From: Ilumatobacter fluminis
GTDB lineage: Bacteria > Actinomycetota > Acidimicrobiia > Acidimicrobiales > Ilumatobacteraceae
NCBI RefSeq assembly: GCF_004364865.1
Contig: NZ_SOAU01000001.1
Coordinates: forward strand, 4,248,001-4,312,000
Direction of reading: 5' to 3'
Length of the DNA: 64,000 bases
The stretch's first letter is position 1; every line of letters begins with the position of its first letter. The position numbers and the translations under genes were made by a program. Below the pieces are notes generated by a model. The model saw only the letters and a list, made by a program, of their open reading frames with translations, made no database searches and was not told the DNA's origin. Positions 1 to 7,459 of this stretch are shown here, piece after piece.

Positions 1-221
1 CGCATGAGGATCGCCGCCTCGGTGATGCCTCGACCGCCGCCGCCGTACTCCTCGGGGAGCGCCATGCCGAGCCAGCCGTCCTCGGCCATCGCGCCGTAGA
101 ACTCCCACGGGAAGCGGTGCTCTTCGTCGCACGACGCCCAGTACTCGTCGCCGAAGTCGGCGCACCGTTTGGCGACCGCGTCGGCGATCAGTTCATGATC
201 GTCGTTCGGGGTGAAGTCCAT
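1..221 (-). CDS. Acyl-CoA dehydrogenase, N-terminal part (cut by window edge)
   Basis: Only the first 73 residues lie in the window; the gene runs off the left edge. The start MDFTPNDDHE and the later LPEEYGGGGRG match the N-terminal helical domain of acyl-CoA dehydrogenases, FAD enzymes that introduce an alpha,beta double bond into acyl-CoA and pass electrons to ETF. The catalytic glutamate region is outside, so activity cannot be judged. The ATG is supported by a one-base TGATG overlap with the stop of the upstream hydrolase. It is the third visible gene of a minus-strand unit (LLM oxidoreductase, hydrolase, dehydrogenase) that starts from the operator and promoter at 2336-2383. Confidence 0.85.
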   Translation of the reverse strand, partial: MDFTPNDDHELIADAVAKRCADFGDEYWASCDEEHRFPWEFYGAMAEDGWLGMALPEEYGGGGRGITEAAILM

Positions 222-1030
222 CAGCTCGCTGCGACCTTGGTGCGGACGACGTCGAGCAGTTGGGCGCCGAAGTCGGCGTCTTCGTACGGGAGCATGTGTG
301 CCATGCCGTCGACAGTACGGACATCGGCGTGGGGCAGCGAGGCGGACCACGCGCTCGCGAGCGACGGCGGCACGACGCCGTCGGCGCTGCCGAACCAGAC
401 GGTCGTCGGGATGTCGGCGAGGCGGTAGGCACGGCCGACCACGTTCGTGTCGGGGATCGGGAACAGGTAGCGGCTGGTCGAGCCGAGCACCTCGACACGT
501 CGGATGGCGGCGAGGCCGCGGTCGTGAGCGTCGACGGGCGGCGGGAAGTGCTCGAGCACCAGATCGCTCGCCGGATCGGCGTAGAGGTGCGGGTTCAAAT
601 CGCGCGGCATCAGGGCGAAGAAGTCGACGCCGGGGTCGTCGGTGTCGAACATGCCGAACGGCGTGGCGAGCGCGAGGCCGGCGACCGATGACGCCTGCTG
701 GATCGCCATCTCGACGGCGAGGGTGGCGCCGAGGCCGTGCCCGGCGAGCACGGGCTGGTCGACGTCGAGCTGATCGAGCGCCCACCACACCGCCGTCGCG
801 AGATCGCCGATCGAATCGAAGCGGTCACCGCCGGGCGAGACGCAGAAGCCGGGCAGGTGCACCTCGATCACGTCGAGGTGCTCGGCGAGGGCGTCACGGC
901 CGGGGACGCCGGACAGCGCCCCGTACTCACCGTGCAACCAGACGAGGGTCTGGGCCGACGGGTCGCCGCTGCGGTCGACGGCGATGGACGTGCCGGGGAT
1001 CGGGATGTCGAGTTCGATGCGTTCGCTCAT
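221..1030 (-). CDS. Alpha/beta hydrolase lacking the usual nucleophile serine
   Basis: 269 residues with an alpha/beta-hydrolase layout: oxyanion loop WLHGEYGALSG near residue 30, a nucleophile-elbow segment AGHGLGA near residue 95, an acid candidate in FGSADGVVPP and a C-terminal histidine in DGMAHMLP. The elbow normally reads G-x-S-x-G; here the codon in the serine position is GGC, giving GHGLG, so the standard nucleophile is absent. It may be catalytically altered (lyase or cofactor-free oxygenase-type chemistry occurs in this fold) or inactive; I cannot tell which. Its ATG overlaps the stop of the LLM gene by four bases (ATGA), and its stop overlaps the next start, so translation is probably coupled. 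Confidence 0.85.
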   Translation of the reverse strand: MSERIELDIPIPGTSIAVDRSGDPSAQTLVWLHGEYGALSGVPGRDALAEHLDVIEVHLPGFCVSPGGDRFDSIGDLATAVWWALDQLDVDQPVLAGHGLGATLAVEMAIQQASSVAGLALATPFGMFDTDDPGVDFFALMPRDLNPHLYADPASDLVLEHFPPPVDAHDRGLAAIRRVEVLGSTSRYLFPIPDTNVVGRAYRLADIPTTVWFGSADGVVPPSLASAWSASLPHADVRTVDGMAHMLPYEDADFGAQLLDVVRTKVAAS

Positions 1031-2295
1031 CGGGCAACCTCTCGGGCGACGGGGTCGACGTGGGTGGGTTGGAAGCCGTCGATGGGTCGCGGCCACCAGT
1101 TGTGTTCGTGCTCGTCCGCGAACATCGTCTGCAGACCGGGCATCACCTTCTCGGAGAAGAGATCGATGTTGTGCTTGGCGAGGTCCTTCGGCATCGAACC
1201 GATGTGCATGAGGAGCACCCAGTTGCCGATCGACGACTGCTTGGCCGCCGCCTCGAGACGCTCGCGCACCGTGTCGGGGCCACCGCCGATGACGATGCCC
1301 TTCTCGATGAAGTCGTCCCAGCCGTACGACTGGGCCGCGGCGAAGGAGTCCGGTCGGCTCGCCTTTTCGGCGCCTTTGGCAGGGAGCACCTCTTCGAGCG
1401 ACCGGACGGTCTTGTAGCCCGGCGCCTCGGTGAAGCCCGGGTAGATGTGGGTGCACTTCTGGTAGAAGTACTGGACGTGCGGCTCGTACAGGCGACGGGC
1501 CTCCTCGTCGGTGTCGGCCACCATGACGAGCTGCACGATGCCCGAGCGGTACGGGTTGCGCTCTCGGCCGGCGAGCTCGACTCGCGACCAGTACTTCTCG
1601 AACATCTGCGATGCGAAGTCGGCACCGAAGTACGAGAGCAGGAAGAACGGTGCATCGAGTTCGACGGCGAAGTCCATCGTCTCGACCGAACCGCTGCCCG
1701 GGATCCAGATCGGGGGGTGCGGGTTCTGGAGCGGCTTGGGCCACGGGTTGACGTAGCGGAGCTTGCTGAAGCGGCCGTTGTGGGAGAAGACCTCACGTGA
1801 GGTCCAGGCCTTCCGGATCAGTTCGAAGCCTTCGCGGTGCTGCTCACGCATGGTGGCGGGCTTCACGCCGTAGGCGAAGTTCGAGTCCTGGCTGCTGCCG
1901 AGCGGGAATCCGGTGATCAGACGACCGCCGCTCATCACGTCGAGCATCGCCAGTTCCTCGGCGATACGGATCGGGGGGTCGTAGAGCGGCACGGCGTCGC
2001 CCATCACGAGCAACTTGGCGTCGGTGTCGGTCATCCGCCGCGACAGCGCAGCACCCATCATGTTCGGGCTCGACATGAGGCCGTAGGCGTTGCTGTGGTG
2101 CTCGTTGACGCCGATCGCGTCGAAGCCCTTGACCGCGGCGTACTCGAGCTCGTCGAGGTAGTCGTTGTACAGCTGATGGATGCGCGGGACGTCCTGCACT
2201 TCCGGCGGGATGTCGACCCACACGCTGCGGTATCGATCGCCGAAGTCGTCCGGCAAGCCGTCGAACGGCATGAGATGGAAGTACGTGAACTTCAC
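1027..2295 (-). CDS. LLM class flavin-dependent oxidoreductase
   Basis: 422 residues of the bacterial luciferase-like (TIM barrel) superfamily, which use FMNH2 or F420H2 for mono-oxygenation or hydride transfer. The N-terminus (KFTYFHLMPFDGLPDDF), the INEHHSN-like segment GVNEHHSNAYG, GFPLGSS and the PHPPIWIPGSGS segment are typical of the long alkanal-monooxygenase-like subgroup. I chose the GTG at 2295 because a GGGAGGG ribosome site lies about 6-10 bases upstream; an upstream extension would run into the operator. It is the first gene of the unit. The physiological substrate is not visible from sequence. Confidence 0.87.
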   Translation of the reverse strand: MKFTYFHLMPFDGLPDDFGDRYRSVWVDIPPEVQDVPRIHQLYNDYLDELEYAAVKGFDAIGVNEHHSNAYGLMSSPNMMGAALSRRMTDTDAKLLVMGDAVPLYDPPIRIAEELAMLDVMSGGRLITGFPLGSSQDSNFAYGVKPATMREQHREGFELIRKAWTSREVFSHNGRFSKLRYVNPWPKPLQNPHPPIWIPGSGSVETMDFAVELDAPFFLLSYFGADFASQMFEKYWSRVELAGRERNPYRSGIVQLVMVADTDEEARRLYEPHVQYFYQKCTHIYPGFTEAPGYKTVRSLEEVLPAKGAEKASRPDSFAAAQSYGWDDFIEKGIVIGGGPDTVRERLEAAAKQSSIGNWVLLMHIGSMPKDLAKHNIDLFSEKVMPGLQTMFADEHEHNWWPRPIDGFQPTHVDPVAREVAR

Positions 2296-2335
2296 CGGTT
2301 GATCCCTCCCAAGATCCGGTCGGTGCCGAACACCA

Positions 2336-2353
2336 ACCAAGCAGTTGCTCGGT
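2336..2353. promoter_or_regulatory. Operator site 1 of shared 18-bp palindrome
   Basis: ACCAAGCA-GT-TGCTCGGT, 7 of 8 arm positions symmetric. It abuts the -10 of the minus-strand promoter at 2354-2383. The same motif recurs at six other sites in the first 28 kb. Confidence 0.75.
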
Positions 2354-2383
2354 AACCTAACGCAGCTCGAACGAGCCGGTCAA
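2354..2383 (-). promoter_or_regulatory. Predicted promoter of the LLM-hydrolase-dehydrogenase unit
   Basis: On the minus strand, TTGACC (2383-2378), an 18-base spacer and TAGGTT (2359-2354). Operator site 1 follows directly downstream of the -10, a position that would suit a repressor. Predicted from hexamers and spacing only. Confidence 0.55.
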
Positions 2384-2406
2384 TCCCGAGCGCGAATATC
2401 AGTGAT

Positions 2407-3321
2407 TCAGTCGGTGCTGCCGAGCCAGTCGGTCAGCACGGCGAACTCCTGCTCGACCGCCTCGACGACGGGGGCGTCGGTCGGGTCGAGGATCGTGTCG
2501 ACGTTGGCCAACACCGACTCCGGGGTCGGCGCCTCGTCGAACCAGCCACGCGTCTGCGCCGAGTGGACACGGGCGACGCGCCCACCGGCCGCGAGCAGCA
2601 GCTCACCGTTCAGCGGGCACGACTCGTGGGCGAGCATCGCCACCACCGGCGAGACGAACGACGGATCGAGCCGATCTGCGAGCGGGCCGAGTACCTGCTC
2701 CGTCATGCGGGTCCGGGCGCCGGGGGCGATGGCGTTCACCTTGATGTTGCGACGACCGCCCTCGATCGCCAGGGTCTTGGTGAGCCCGATCAGCCCGGCC
2801 TTGGCGCTGGCGTAGTTCGCCTGACCGAAGTTGCCGAGATACCCGGCGACCGAGGTCGTCATGACGACGCGACCACCGTTCTGCTCACGCAGGTGCGGCC
2901 ATGCGGCGCGGGTCACCCAGGCGCTGCCGTACAGATGGACGTCGAGCACCTTCTGCATGTCGGCCGGATCGAGCTGATGGAACGTCTTGTCACGCAGGAT
3001 GCCGGCGTTGTTGACGACGATGTCGATGCGACCGAACTCGTCGATCGCCGTCTGCACGATCTGCGCTGCCGACTCGGGCGTCGACACATCGTGGTGGTCG
3101 GCAACGGCATGGCCGCCCGCAGCCGTGATCTCGGCAACGAGTTCCTGTGCCGGCGACGCTCCCTCGTCGGCCGAGCCGTCGAGCGACCCACCGACGTCGT
3201 TGACGACGACCATGGCGCCACGCGCCGCGAGCAGTCGTGCGTGGGCGGCGCCGAGGCCGCGACCGGCGCCGGTGATGACGGCGACCGCGCCGTCGAAACG
3301 GAGTTCGTTGTTGTCGGTCAT
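2407..3321 (-). CDS. SDR family dehydrogenase, HSD17B4/MFE-2-like
   Basis: 304 residues. Classical short-chain dehydrogenase features are visible: TGAGRGLG cofactor loop near residue 15, VNNAGIL, the catalytic serine in TTSVAG and YASAK for the Tyr-Lys pair. The insertion VVNDVGGSLDGS after beta-strand 2 resembles the N-terminal 3-hydroxyacyl-CoA dehydrogenase domain of peroxisomal multifunctional enzyme type 2, which suggests a (3R)-hydroxyacyl-CoA substrate; this is inference. ATG 3321 is preceded by AGGGGA. The gene is divergent from the CoA transferase, and two operator palindromes lie between them. Confidence 0.88.
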   Translation of the reverse strand: MTDNNELRFDGAVAVITGAGRGLGAAHARLLAARGAMVVVNDVGGSLDGSADEGASPAQELVAEITAAGGHAVADHHDVSTPESAAQIVQTAIDEFGRIDIVVNNAGILRDKTFHQLDPADMQKVLDVHLYGSAWVTRAAWPHLREQNGGRVVMTTSVAGYLGNFGQANYASAKAGLIGLTKTLAIEGGRRNIKVNAIAPGARTRMTEQVLGPLADRLDPSFVSPVVAMLAHESCPLNGELLLAAGGRVARVHSAQTRGWFDEAPTPESVLANVDTILDPTDAPVVEAVEQEFAVLTDWLGSTD

Positions 3322-3348
3322 GGAATCCCCTCGAGATCGGTTGAGCGC

Positions 3349-3372
3349 AACGTAGCCAAGCAGATGCTTGGC
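3349..3372. promoter_or_regulatory. Operator site 2 with adjoining -10 for the SDR gene
   Basis: GCCAAGCA-GA-TGCTTGGC at 3355-3372 is a perfect 8-bp-arm palindrome, the best copy of the shared motif. On the minus strand a -10-like TACGTT occupies 3354-3349, immediately next to it. The -35 is unclear (TTCGTG with a 19-base spacer at best). Confidence 0.7.
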
Positions 3373-3383
3373 ACACGAACCCA

Positions 3384-3401
3384 ACCTAGCATTTGCTTGC
3401 C
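3384..3401. promoter_or_regulatory. Operator site 3 of shared palindrome
   Basis: ACCTAGCA-TT-TGCTTGCC, 29 bp centre-to-centre from site 2. Its right arm contains the -35 hexamer TTGCTT of the plus-strand promoter, so a bound protein would block RNA polymerase. Confidence 0.7.
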
Positions 3402-3421
3402 TGTAGCTGGAGGGGTAGCTT
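3393..3421 (+). promoter_or_regulatory. Predicted promoter of the CoA-transferase unit
   Basis: TTGCTT (3393-3398), a 17-base spacer and TAGCTT (3416-3421). The -10 ends seven bases before the GTG at 3429, so the transcript may be leaderless. Confidence 0.6.
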
Positions 3422-3428
3422 GCGGATC

Positions 3429-4688
3429 GTGGGGAATGCCGGGACCATCATGTCGCCCGACGAGGCACTGCGCCTGATCGAGCCCGACGCCAAGGTCGTC
3501 GCCGCTCCGGGTTGCGGGAGCCCGACGACGCTGCTCGGCGCGCTCGCACGTCGATCGCACGAGGTCCCGGTGACGCTCTATCTCGGCCTGCAGGTCGACG
3601 ACTACCCGTGGCTCGACCACGTCGACGCCGACCGGTTCCGACTCATGACGTGGCACGTGGCCGGGCCACTGCGACGGCGCCTCGGTGACGGGGTCGTCGA
3701 GTACGTCCCCGCCCGCGCCACCCAGGTGCCCGACCTGCTCCAGCGGTGGGACGTCGACGCTACGTTGATCCGGGTCTCGCCCGCCGACGACTACGGGTTC
3801 CACAGCCTCGGCCCGACCGCCAGCTACGCGTTGACCAGCGCACGACGCAGCCGGGTCGTCATCGCGGAGATCGACCCCGACGTCCCCCGGACGTTCGGCG
3901 CGTGGATCCACCGGTCACAGATCACCGCCACCGTCGAGTCAGAGCAGCCGATGCCGCTCTACGAGGCGGCGACGCCCGACCCCACGAGCGTCGCCATCGC
4001 CGATCGCGTCCTCGGGTTGCTGCCCGAGCGACCGACCCTGCAACTCGGCATCGGCGGCGTGCCGGAAGCGCTCACCGCGAGCCTCGCAGACGTCGACCTC
4101 GGCCCGTTGCGTTTCGTGGGCATGGTGACCGACGCGATGGCCGACCTGTTCGACGCGGGCAAGCTCGACATCGACGCCGTCTACCCCGACCCGGCGATCC
4201 TTGCCGCCGAGGTGATGGGCACCCGACGCGTCATGGACTTCGTCGACGGCAACCCGCTCGTCGGCGTCCGCGAATCGGCCCACAGCCACCATCCGGCAGC
4301 GCTCGGCGACCTCGACCGGTTCGTCAGCATCAACTCGGCGATCGACATCGACCTCACCGGCCAGGTGAACGCCGAATCGGTGCGCGGGCGCCAGATCTCC
4401 GGCGTCGGCGGCAGCATCGACTACGCCGAGACCGCCTTCCACTCCGACGGCGGGCTGCGCGTGCTCGCACTGTCGTCCACCACACCGGACGGCAAGCACA
4501 GCCGCATCGTCCCGGCGATCGACGCCGGCAACACGATCACGCACCCACGAACCTCGATCGATCTCGTCGTGACCGAACACGGCGTCGCCGACCTGCGCGG
4601 CCGATCGCTCACCGAACGCCGGTCGGCACTCATCTCCGTCAGCGACCCGTCGTTCCGCGACGAGCTCGCGGACCCCGCATCCACCTGA
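3429..4688 (+). CDS. Acetyl-CoA hydrolase/transferase family CoA transferase
   Basis: About 419 residues of the acetyl-CoA hydrolase / 4-hydroxybutyrate CoA-transferase family, which moves CoA between carboxylic acids. Seen: MSPDEALRLI with a following VVAAPGCGSP loop, the LGIGGVPEAL segment, and the C-terminal ISGVGGSIDY glycine motif (GGxGGxxD type). The start is uncertain: GTG 3429 fits a leaderless transcript (-10 TAGCTT ends at 3421); TTG 3420 lies 4 bases after GGAGGGG; ATG 3450 begins the family-typical MSPDEAL. First of five plus-strand genes (CoA transferase, MaoC, LLM, SnoaL, nitroreductase) with short gaps. Confidence 0.85.
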   Translation: MGNAGTIMSPDEALRLIEPDAKVVAAPGCGSPTTLLGALARRSHEVPVTLYLGLQVDDYPWLDHVDADRFRLMTWHVAGPLRRRLGDGVVEYVPARATQVPDLLQRWDVDATLIRVSPADDYGFHSLGPTASYALTSARRSRVVIAEIDPDVPRTFGAWIHRSQITATVESEQPMPLYEAATPDPTSVAIADRVLGLLPERPTLQLGIGGVPEALTASLADVDLGPLRFVGMVTDAMADLFDAGKLDIDAVYPDPAILAAEVMGTRRVMDFVDGNPLVGVRESAHSHHPAALGDLDRFVSINSAIDIDLTGQVNAESVRGRQISGVGGSIDYAETAFHSDGGLRVLALSSTTPDGKHSRIVPAIDAGNTITHPRTSIDLVVTEHGVADLRGRSLTERRSALISVSDPSFRDELADPAST

Positions 4689-4712
4689 CCCCTGCCAACG
4701 AGGACACCCACC

Positions 4713-5204
4713 ATGACGATCTACGAACGCCGCGGCCGCTTCTACGACGAGTACGAGATCGGCGACGTCTTCCGGCACAAGCCGGGCCGCACGATCACCG
4801 AAGCGGACAACACCTTGTTCACGACGCTCACGATGAACACACAGAGCCTGCACCTCGACGCCGAGGTCGCGGCCAAGAGTGAGTTCGGTCAGCGGCTCGT
4901 GAACAGCCTGATGACCCTGGCGATCGCCGCCGGACTCAGCGTCGGCGACACGACCGAGGGCACGACGATCGCGAACCTCGGCTTCGGGGAGATCTCCTTC
5001 CCCCGCCCCGTGTTCATCGGCGACACGCTCTACGCCGAGACCGAGATCATCGACAAGCGCGAGTCGAAGTCGCGCCCCGGCCAGGGCGTCGTCACCTTCG
5101 AGCACCGGGCGCGCAACCAGCGCGACGAGATCGTGTGCACCGCACGCCGTTCTGCGCTCGTGTGGTTCGCCGACGCCCACGCCGCCGCGACCGCCGAGGC
5201 GTGA
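4713..5204 (+). CDS. MaoC family (hot-dog fold) dehydratase
   Basis: 163 residues, the usual size for a single hot-dog MaoC domain. The EYEIGDVFRHKPGRTITEAD start, followed by MNTQSLHLD and FGEISFPRPVFIGDTLYAETEI, resembles mesaconyl-CoA/beta-methylmalyl-CoA hydratases and (R)-specific enoyl-CoA hydratases. It would add water to an enoyl-CoA or remove it from a hydroxyacyl-CoA. GAGGA lies upstream of ATG 4713, 24 bases after the CoA-transferase stop. Its neighbours supply a possible CoA donor step and an oxygenase, so it probably acts on the same acyl-CoA intermediate; the exact substrate is inference. Confidence 0.85.
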   Translation: MTIYERRGRFYDEYEIGDVFRHKPGRTITEADNTLFTTLTMNTQSLHLDAEVAAKSEFGQRLVNSLMTLAIAAGLSVGDTTEGTTIANLGFGEISFPRPVFIGDTLYAETEIIDKRESKSRPGQGVVTFEHRARNQRDEIVCTARRSALVWFADAHAAATAEA

Positions 5205-5214
5205 GGAGCCGACC

Positions 5215-6234
5215 GTGCTCATCGATCACAGCTTGATCGGCCACACCTCGACCCGAGCCGCGACCGACGCGGCTTGGGCCGAATCGGCGGGCTTCGACGG
5301 TGTCTGGACCACCGAGAGCGTCACCGACGCGTTCCTGCAGTCGATGGCGGTGTCACTCACCACCGAACGCATCGGAGTCGGCACTGCCATCGCCGTCGCA
5401 TTCGCCCGCAACCCGATGTCGACCGCCTACGCCGCCTGGGATCTCGCCGCCGCCTCCGACGGTCGCTTCTCACTCGGCCTCGGCTCACAGATCGAGGCCC
5501 ACATCACCCGCCGCTTCTCGATGCCCTGGAGTCCGCCGGTCGACCGCATGCGCGACTACGTGGCGGCGATGCGAGCGATCTTCGACGCCTGGCGCAACGG
5601 GACGAGGCTGCGGTACGAAGGCGACACCTACCGGCACACCCTGATGTCACCGGTGTTCACACCACCGCACCACGACCACGAGATCCCGATCGGTGTCGCT
5701 GCCGTCGGCCCGAAGATGACCGAACTGGCCGGCGAGTCGTGCGACTTCGCCATCCTCCACGGGATGATCCATCCGGCATACTTCGACGACGTCACCCTGC
5801 CGGCGCTGCAGCGCGGTTTGGACACCTCGGGCCGGGAGCGCAGCGCGGTCACCCTGTCGTGCCCGCTGTTCATGGTGATGGGCGACGACGAGGAGGCGAT
5901 CGCCGCCTCGACCGCCGAGACGAAGGGCCAGATCGCGTTCTACGCGTCGACACCCGCCTACCGACGCGTGCTCGACCCGATCGGCTACGGCGAGTTGCAG
6001 CCCGAGCTGCAGCAGCTGTCGAGAGAGGGAAAGTGGCAGGAGATGAGCGGGTTGATCGACGACGACCTGCTGCACCACCTGGCGTTCGTCGGGCGCCCCG
6101 AGGACATGCCGTCGCTCGTGCGCGAGCGCTTCGACGGTCGACTCGACCGGGTGTCGTCCTACTTCGGGTGGCCCGTCGACGACCCCGACCGCCTCGGCGA
6201 GATCCTCGCCGGGTTCCACACCGACGACGACTGA
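5215..6234 (+). CDS. LLM class flavin-dependent oxidoreductase (TIGR03617-like)
   Basis: 339 residues of the luciferase-like superfamily. The sequence opens LIDHSLIGHTS and has AESAGFDGVWTTE, GTAIAVAFARNPM and FSLGLGSQIEAH, features of the F420/FMN-dependent mycobacterial-type subgroup. GTG 5215 is chosen because GAGGAG sits just upstream, ten bases after the MaoC stop. It is one of five LLM enzymes in the window and one of four in the regulon, so sequential or alternative oxidations of the same compound are possible. The cofactor (FMN or F420) cannot be decided by eye. Confidence 0.85.
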   Translation: MLIDHSLIGHTSTRAATDAAWAESAGFDGVWTTESVTDAFLQSMAVSLTTERIGVGTAIAVAFARNPMSTAYAAWDLAAASDGRFSLGLGSQIEAHITRRFSMPWSPPVDRMRDYVAAMRAIFDAWRNGTRLRYEGDTYRHTLMSPVFTPPHHDHEIPIGVAAVGPKMTELAGESCDFAILHGMIHPAYFDDVTLPALQRGLDTSGRERSAVTLSCPLFMVMGDDEEAIAASTAETKGQIAFYASTPAYRRVLDPIGYGELQPELQQLSREGKWQEMSGLIDDDLLHHLAFVGRPEDMPSLVRERFDGRLDRVSSYFGWPVDDPDRLGEILAGFHTDDD

Positions 6235-6269
6235 CCCGATCGACACGCAGCACGACAGAGGGAACAGCG

Positions 6270-6734
6270 ATGAGCCGACCACCGACCGAGACCGAACGCC
6301 ACGAGATCGAGCGCGTGCTGTTCGCGTACTGCGACCTCGTCGATCGCGCCCACGTCGACGAACTGGCCGAACTGTTCACCGACGATGCGGTGATCGACTA
6401 CGGCTACGACCGCCTGATCACCGGCCGCGAGCAGATCCGCAACCTGTTCCACGACCGACTCGCCCGCTACCTGGGCACCAGCCATCACGCGTCGAACGTC
6501 ACGGTCGAGCTGACCGATGACGCCGCCGCCATCGCCTCGAGCGCGGTGTACGCGTGGCATCGCCTGCCGAACGGCGACACCGCCGAGGTGTGGGGCCGCT
6601 ACGACGACGAACTCGCCCACGACGGGACGACATGGCGGCTCGCCCGCCGAACCATCCGCGCCGCCGGGTGGCAGGGCTTCGAGGTGCCCGACGGGTTGCC
6701 GGGTCCGTTCGAGCCGATCGAGCGGGGGGTCTGA
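6270..6734 (+). CDS. SnoaL-like (NTF2 fold) protein
   Basis: 154 residues. The pattern ERVLFAYCDLVDRAHVDEL, LFTDDAVIDYG and a C-terminal strand with RLARRTIRAAGW is that of SnoaL/limonene-epoxide-hydrolase-like cone-shaped folds, used by small isomerases, hydrolases and cyclases. It is clearly related to the gene at 25558-25998. AGAGGG precedes ATG 6270. It lies between the LLM oxidoreductase and the nitroreductase, with a two-base gap to the latter, so it is probably co-translated and could process an oxygenated product; that role is inference. Confidence 0.82.
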   Translation: MSRPPTETERHEIERVLFAYCDLVDRAHVDELAELFTDDAVIDYGYDRLITGREQIRNLFHDRLARYLGTSHHASNVTVELTDDAAAIASSAVYAWHRLPNGDTAEVWGRYDDELAHDGTTWRLARRTIRAAGWQGFEVPDGLPGPFEPIERGV

Positions 6735-6736
6735 TC

Positions 6737-7378
6737 ATGGACGCGGAACGCACGGCGGCGCAGACCGCGGCGGTGGTCCACGAGGTGATGAGCACCGCCA
6801 AGGCGACCCGGAAGTTCGACGACCGCCCGGTCGACCGGCCGGTGCTGCGCGAGATCGTCGAGGCGGCGACGTGGGCACCGAGCCCGCGCAACACGCAGCC
6901 GTGGGAGTTCGTCGTCGTCGACGATCCCGAGGTCCGTCGGCCGATCGGCGACCTCCTCGAACCGCGCGCCGCCGAGGTCGAAGCCGCCATCCCCAGGCTC
7001 CGCGACCCGTCGAAGCAGAAGATGTACCAGGGAGCGGCCGACCTGATCCGCTCGCTCGGCACGGCGCCGGCGATCGTGTTCGTGTGCGGCCGCGAGCACG
7101 ACTACGGCCCCGAGTTCCCGGCCCACAGCATGGTGTTGAGTGCCGCCTACACCTCGGCGCAGAACCTGCTGCTCGCCGCACGAGCGCGCGGCCTGGGCGC
7201 CGCGTTCACCACCTTGCACCTCCATGCCGAACCGGAGATCCGCGAGCTCTTGGCCCTCCCCGACGAGGTGAGCATCGAGGTCACGATCCCGGTCGGCTGG
7301 CCGGTCTCCACCCGCTGGGGCCCACTCCGCCGCAACCCCGTCGACACCGTCCTCCACTGGAACACCCTCCGCCCCTGA
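6737..7378 (+). CDS. Nitroreductase family FMN oxidoreductase
   Basis: 213 residues. The segments STAKATRKFDDRPVDR, ATWAPSPRNTQPWEF and AAYTSAQNLLLAARARGLGA are the FMN-binding signatures of the nitroreductase family, dimeric NAD(P)H:flavin enzymes that reduce nitro groups, quinones or conjugated double bonds. ATG 6737 follows the SnoaL stop by two bases and has a run of six G just upstream. It closes the five-gene plus-strand unit; the long hairpin at 7419-7459 follows. Its proximity to LLM enzymes could mean it supplies reduced flavin, but this is only inferred. Confidence 0.87.
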   Translation: MDAERTAAQTAAVVHEVMSTAKATRKFDDRPVDRPVLREIVEAATWAPSPRNTQPWEFVVVDDPEVRRPIGDLLEPRAAEVEAAIPRLRDPSKQKMYQGAADLIRSLGTAPAIVFVCGREHDYGPEFPAHSMVLSAAYTSAQNLLLAARARGLGAAFTTLHLHAEPEIRELLALPDEVSIEVTIPVGWPVSTRWGPLRRNPVDTVLHWNTLRP

Positions 7379-7418
7379 CCCCACCCGACCCAACCCGACC
7401 CGACCTGACCCGACCAAT

Positions 7419-7459
7419 GCGTGAACAAACTGCGGAATAGTTCCGCAGTTTGTTCACGC
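7419..7459. terminator. Bidirectional hairpin with 19-bp perfect stem
   Basis: Arms 7419-7437 and 7441-7459 are perfectly complementary with a 3-base loop (TAG). It lies between the convergent nitroreductase and double-SnoaL genes, and its right arm contains the stop codon of the latter (7456-7454). There is no U tract, as is common for terminators in high-GC actinobacteria. Confidence 0.7.

Noticed and set aside
7379-7415. Run of CCCGACC-like heptamers after the nitroreductase gene
   Set aside because: Short low-complexity sequence of under 40 bases; no clear function and no second copy seen.
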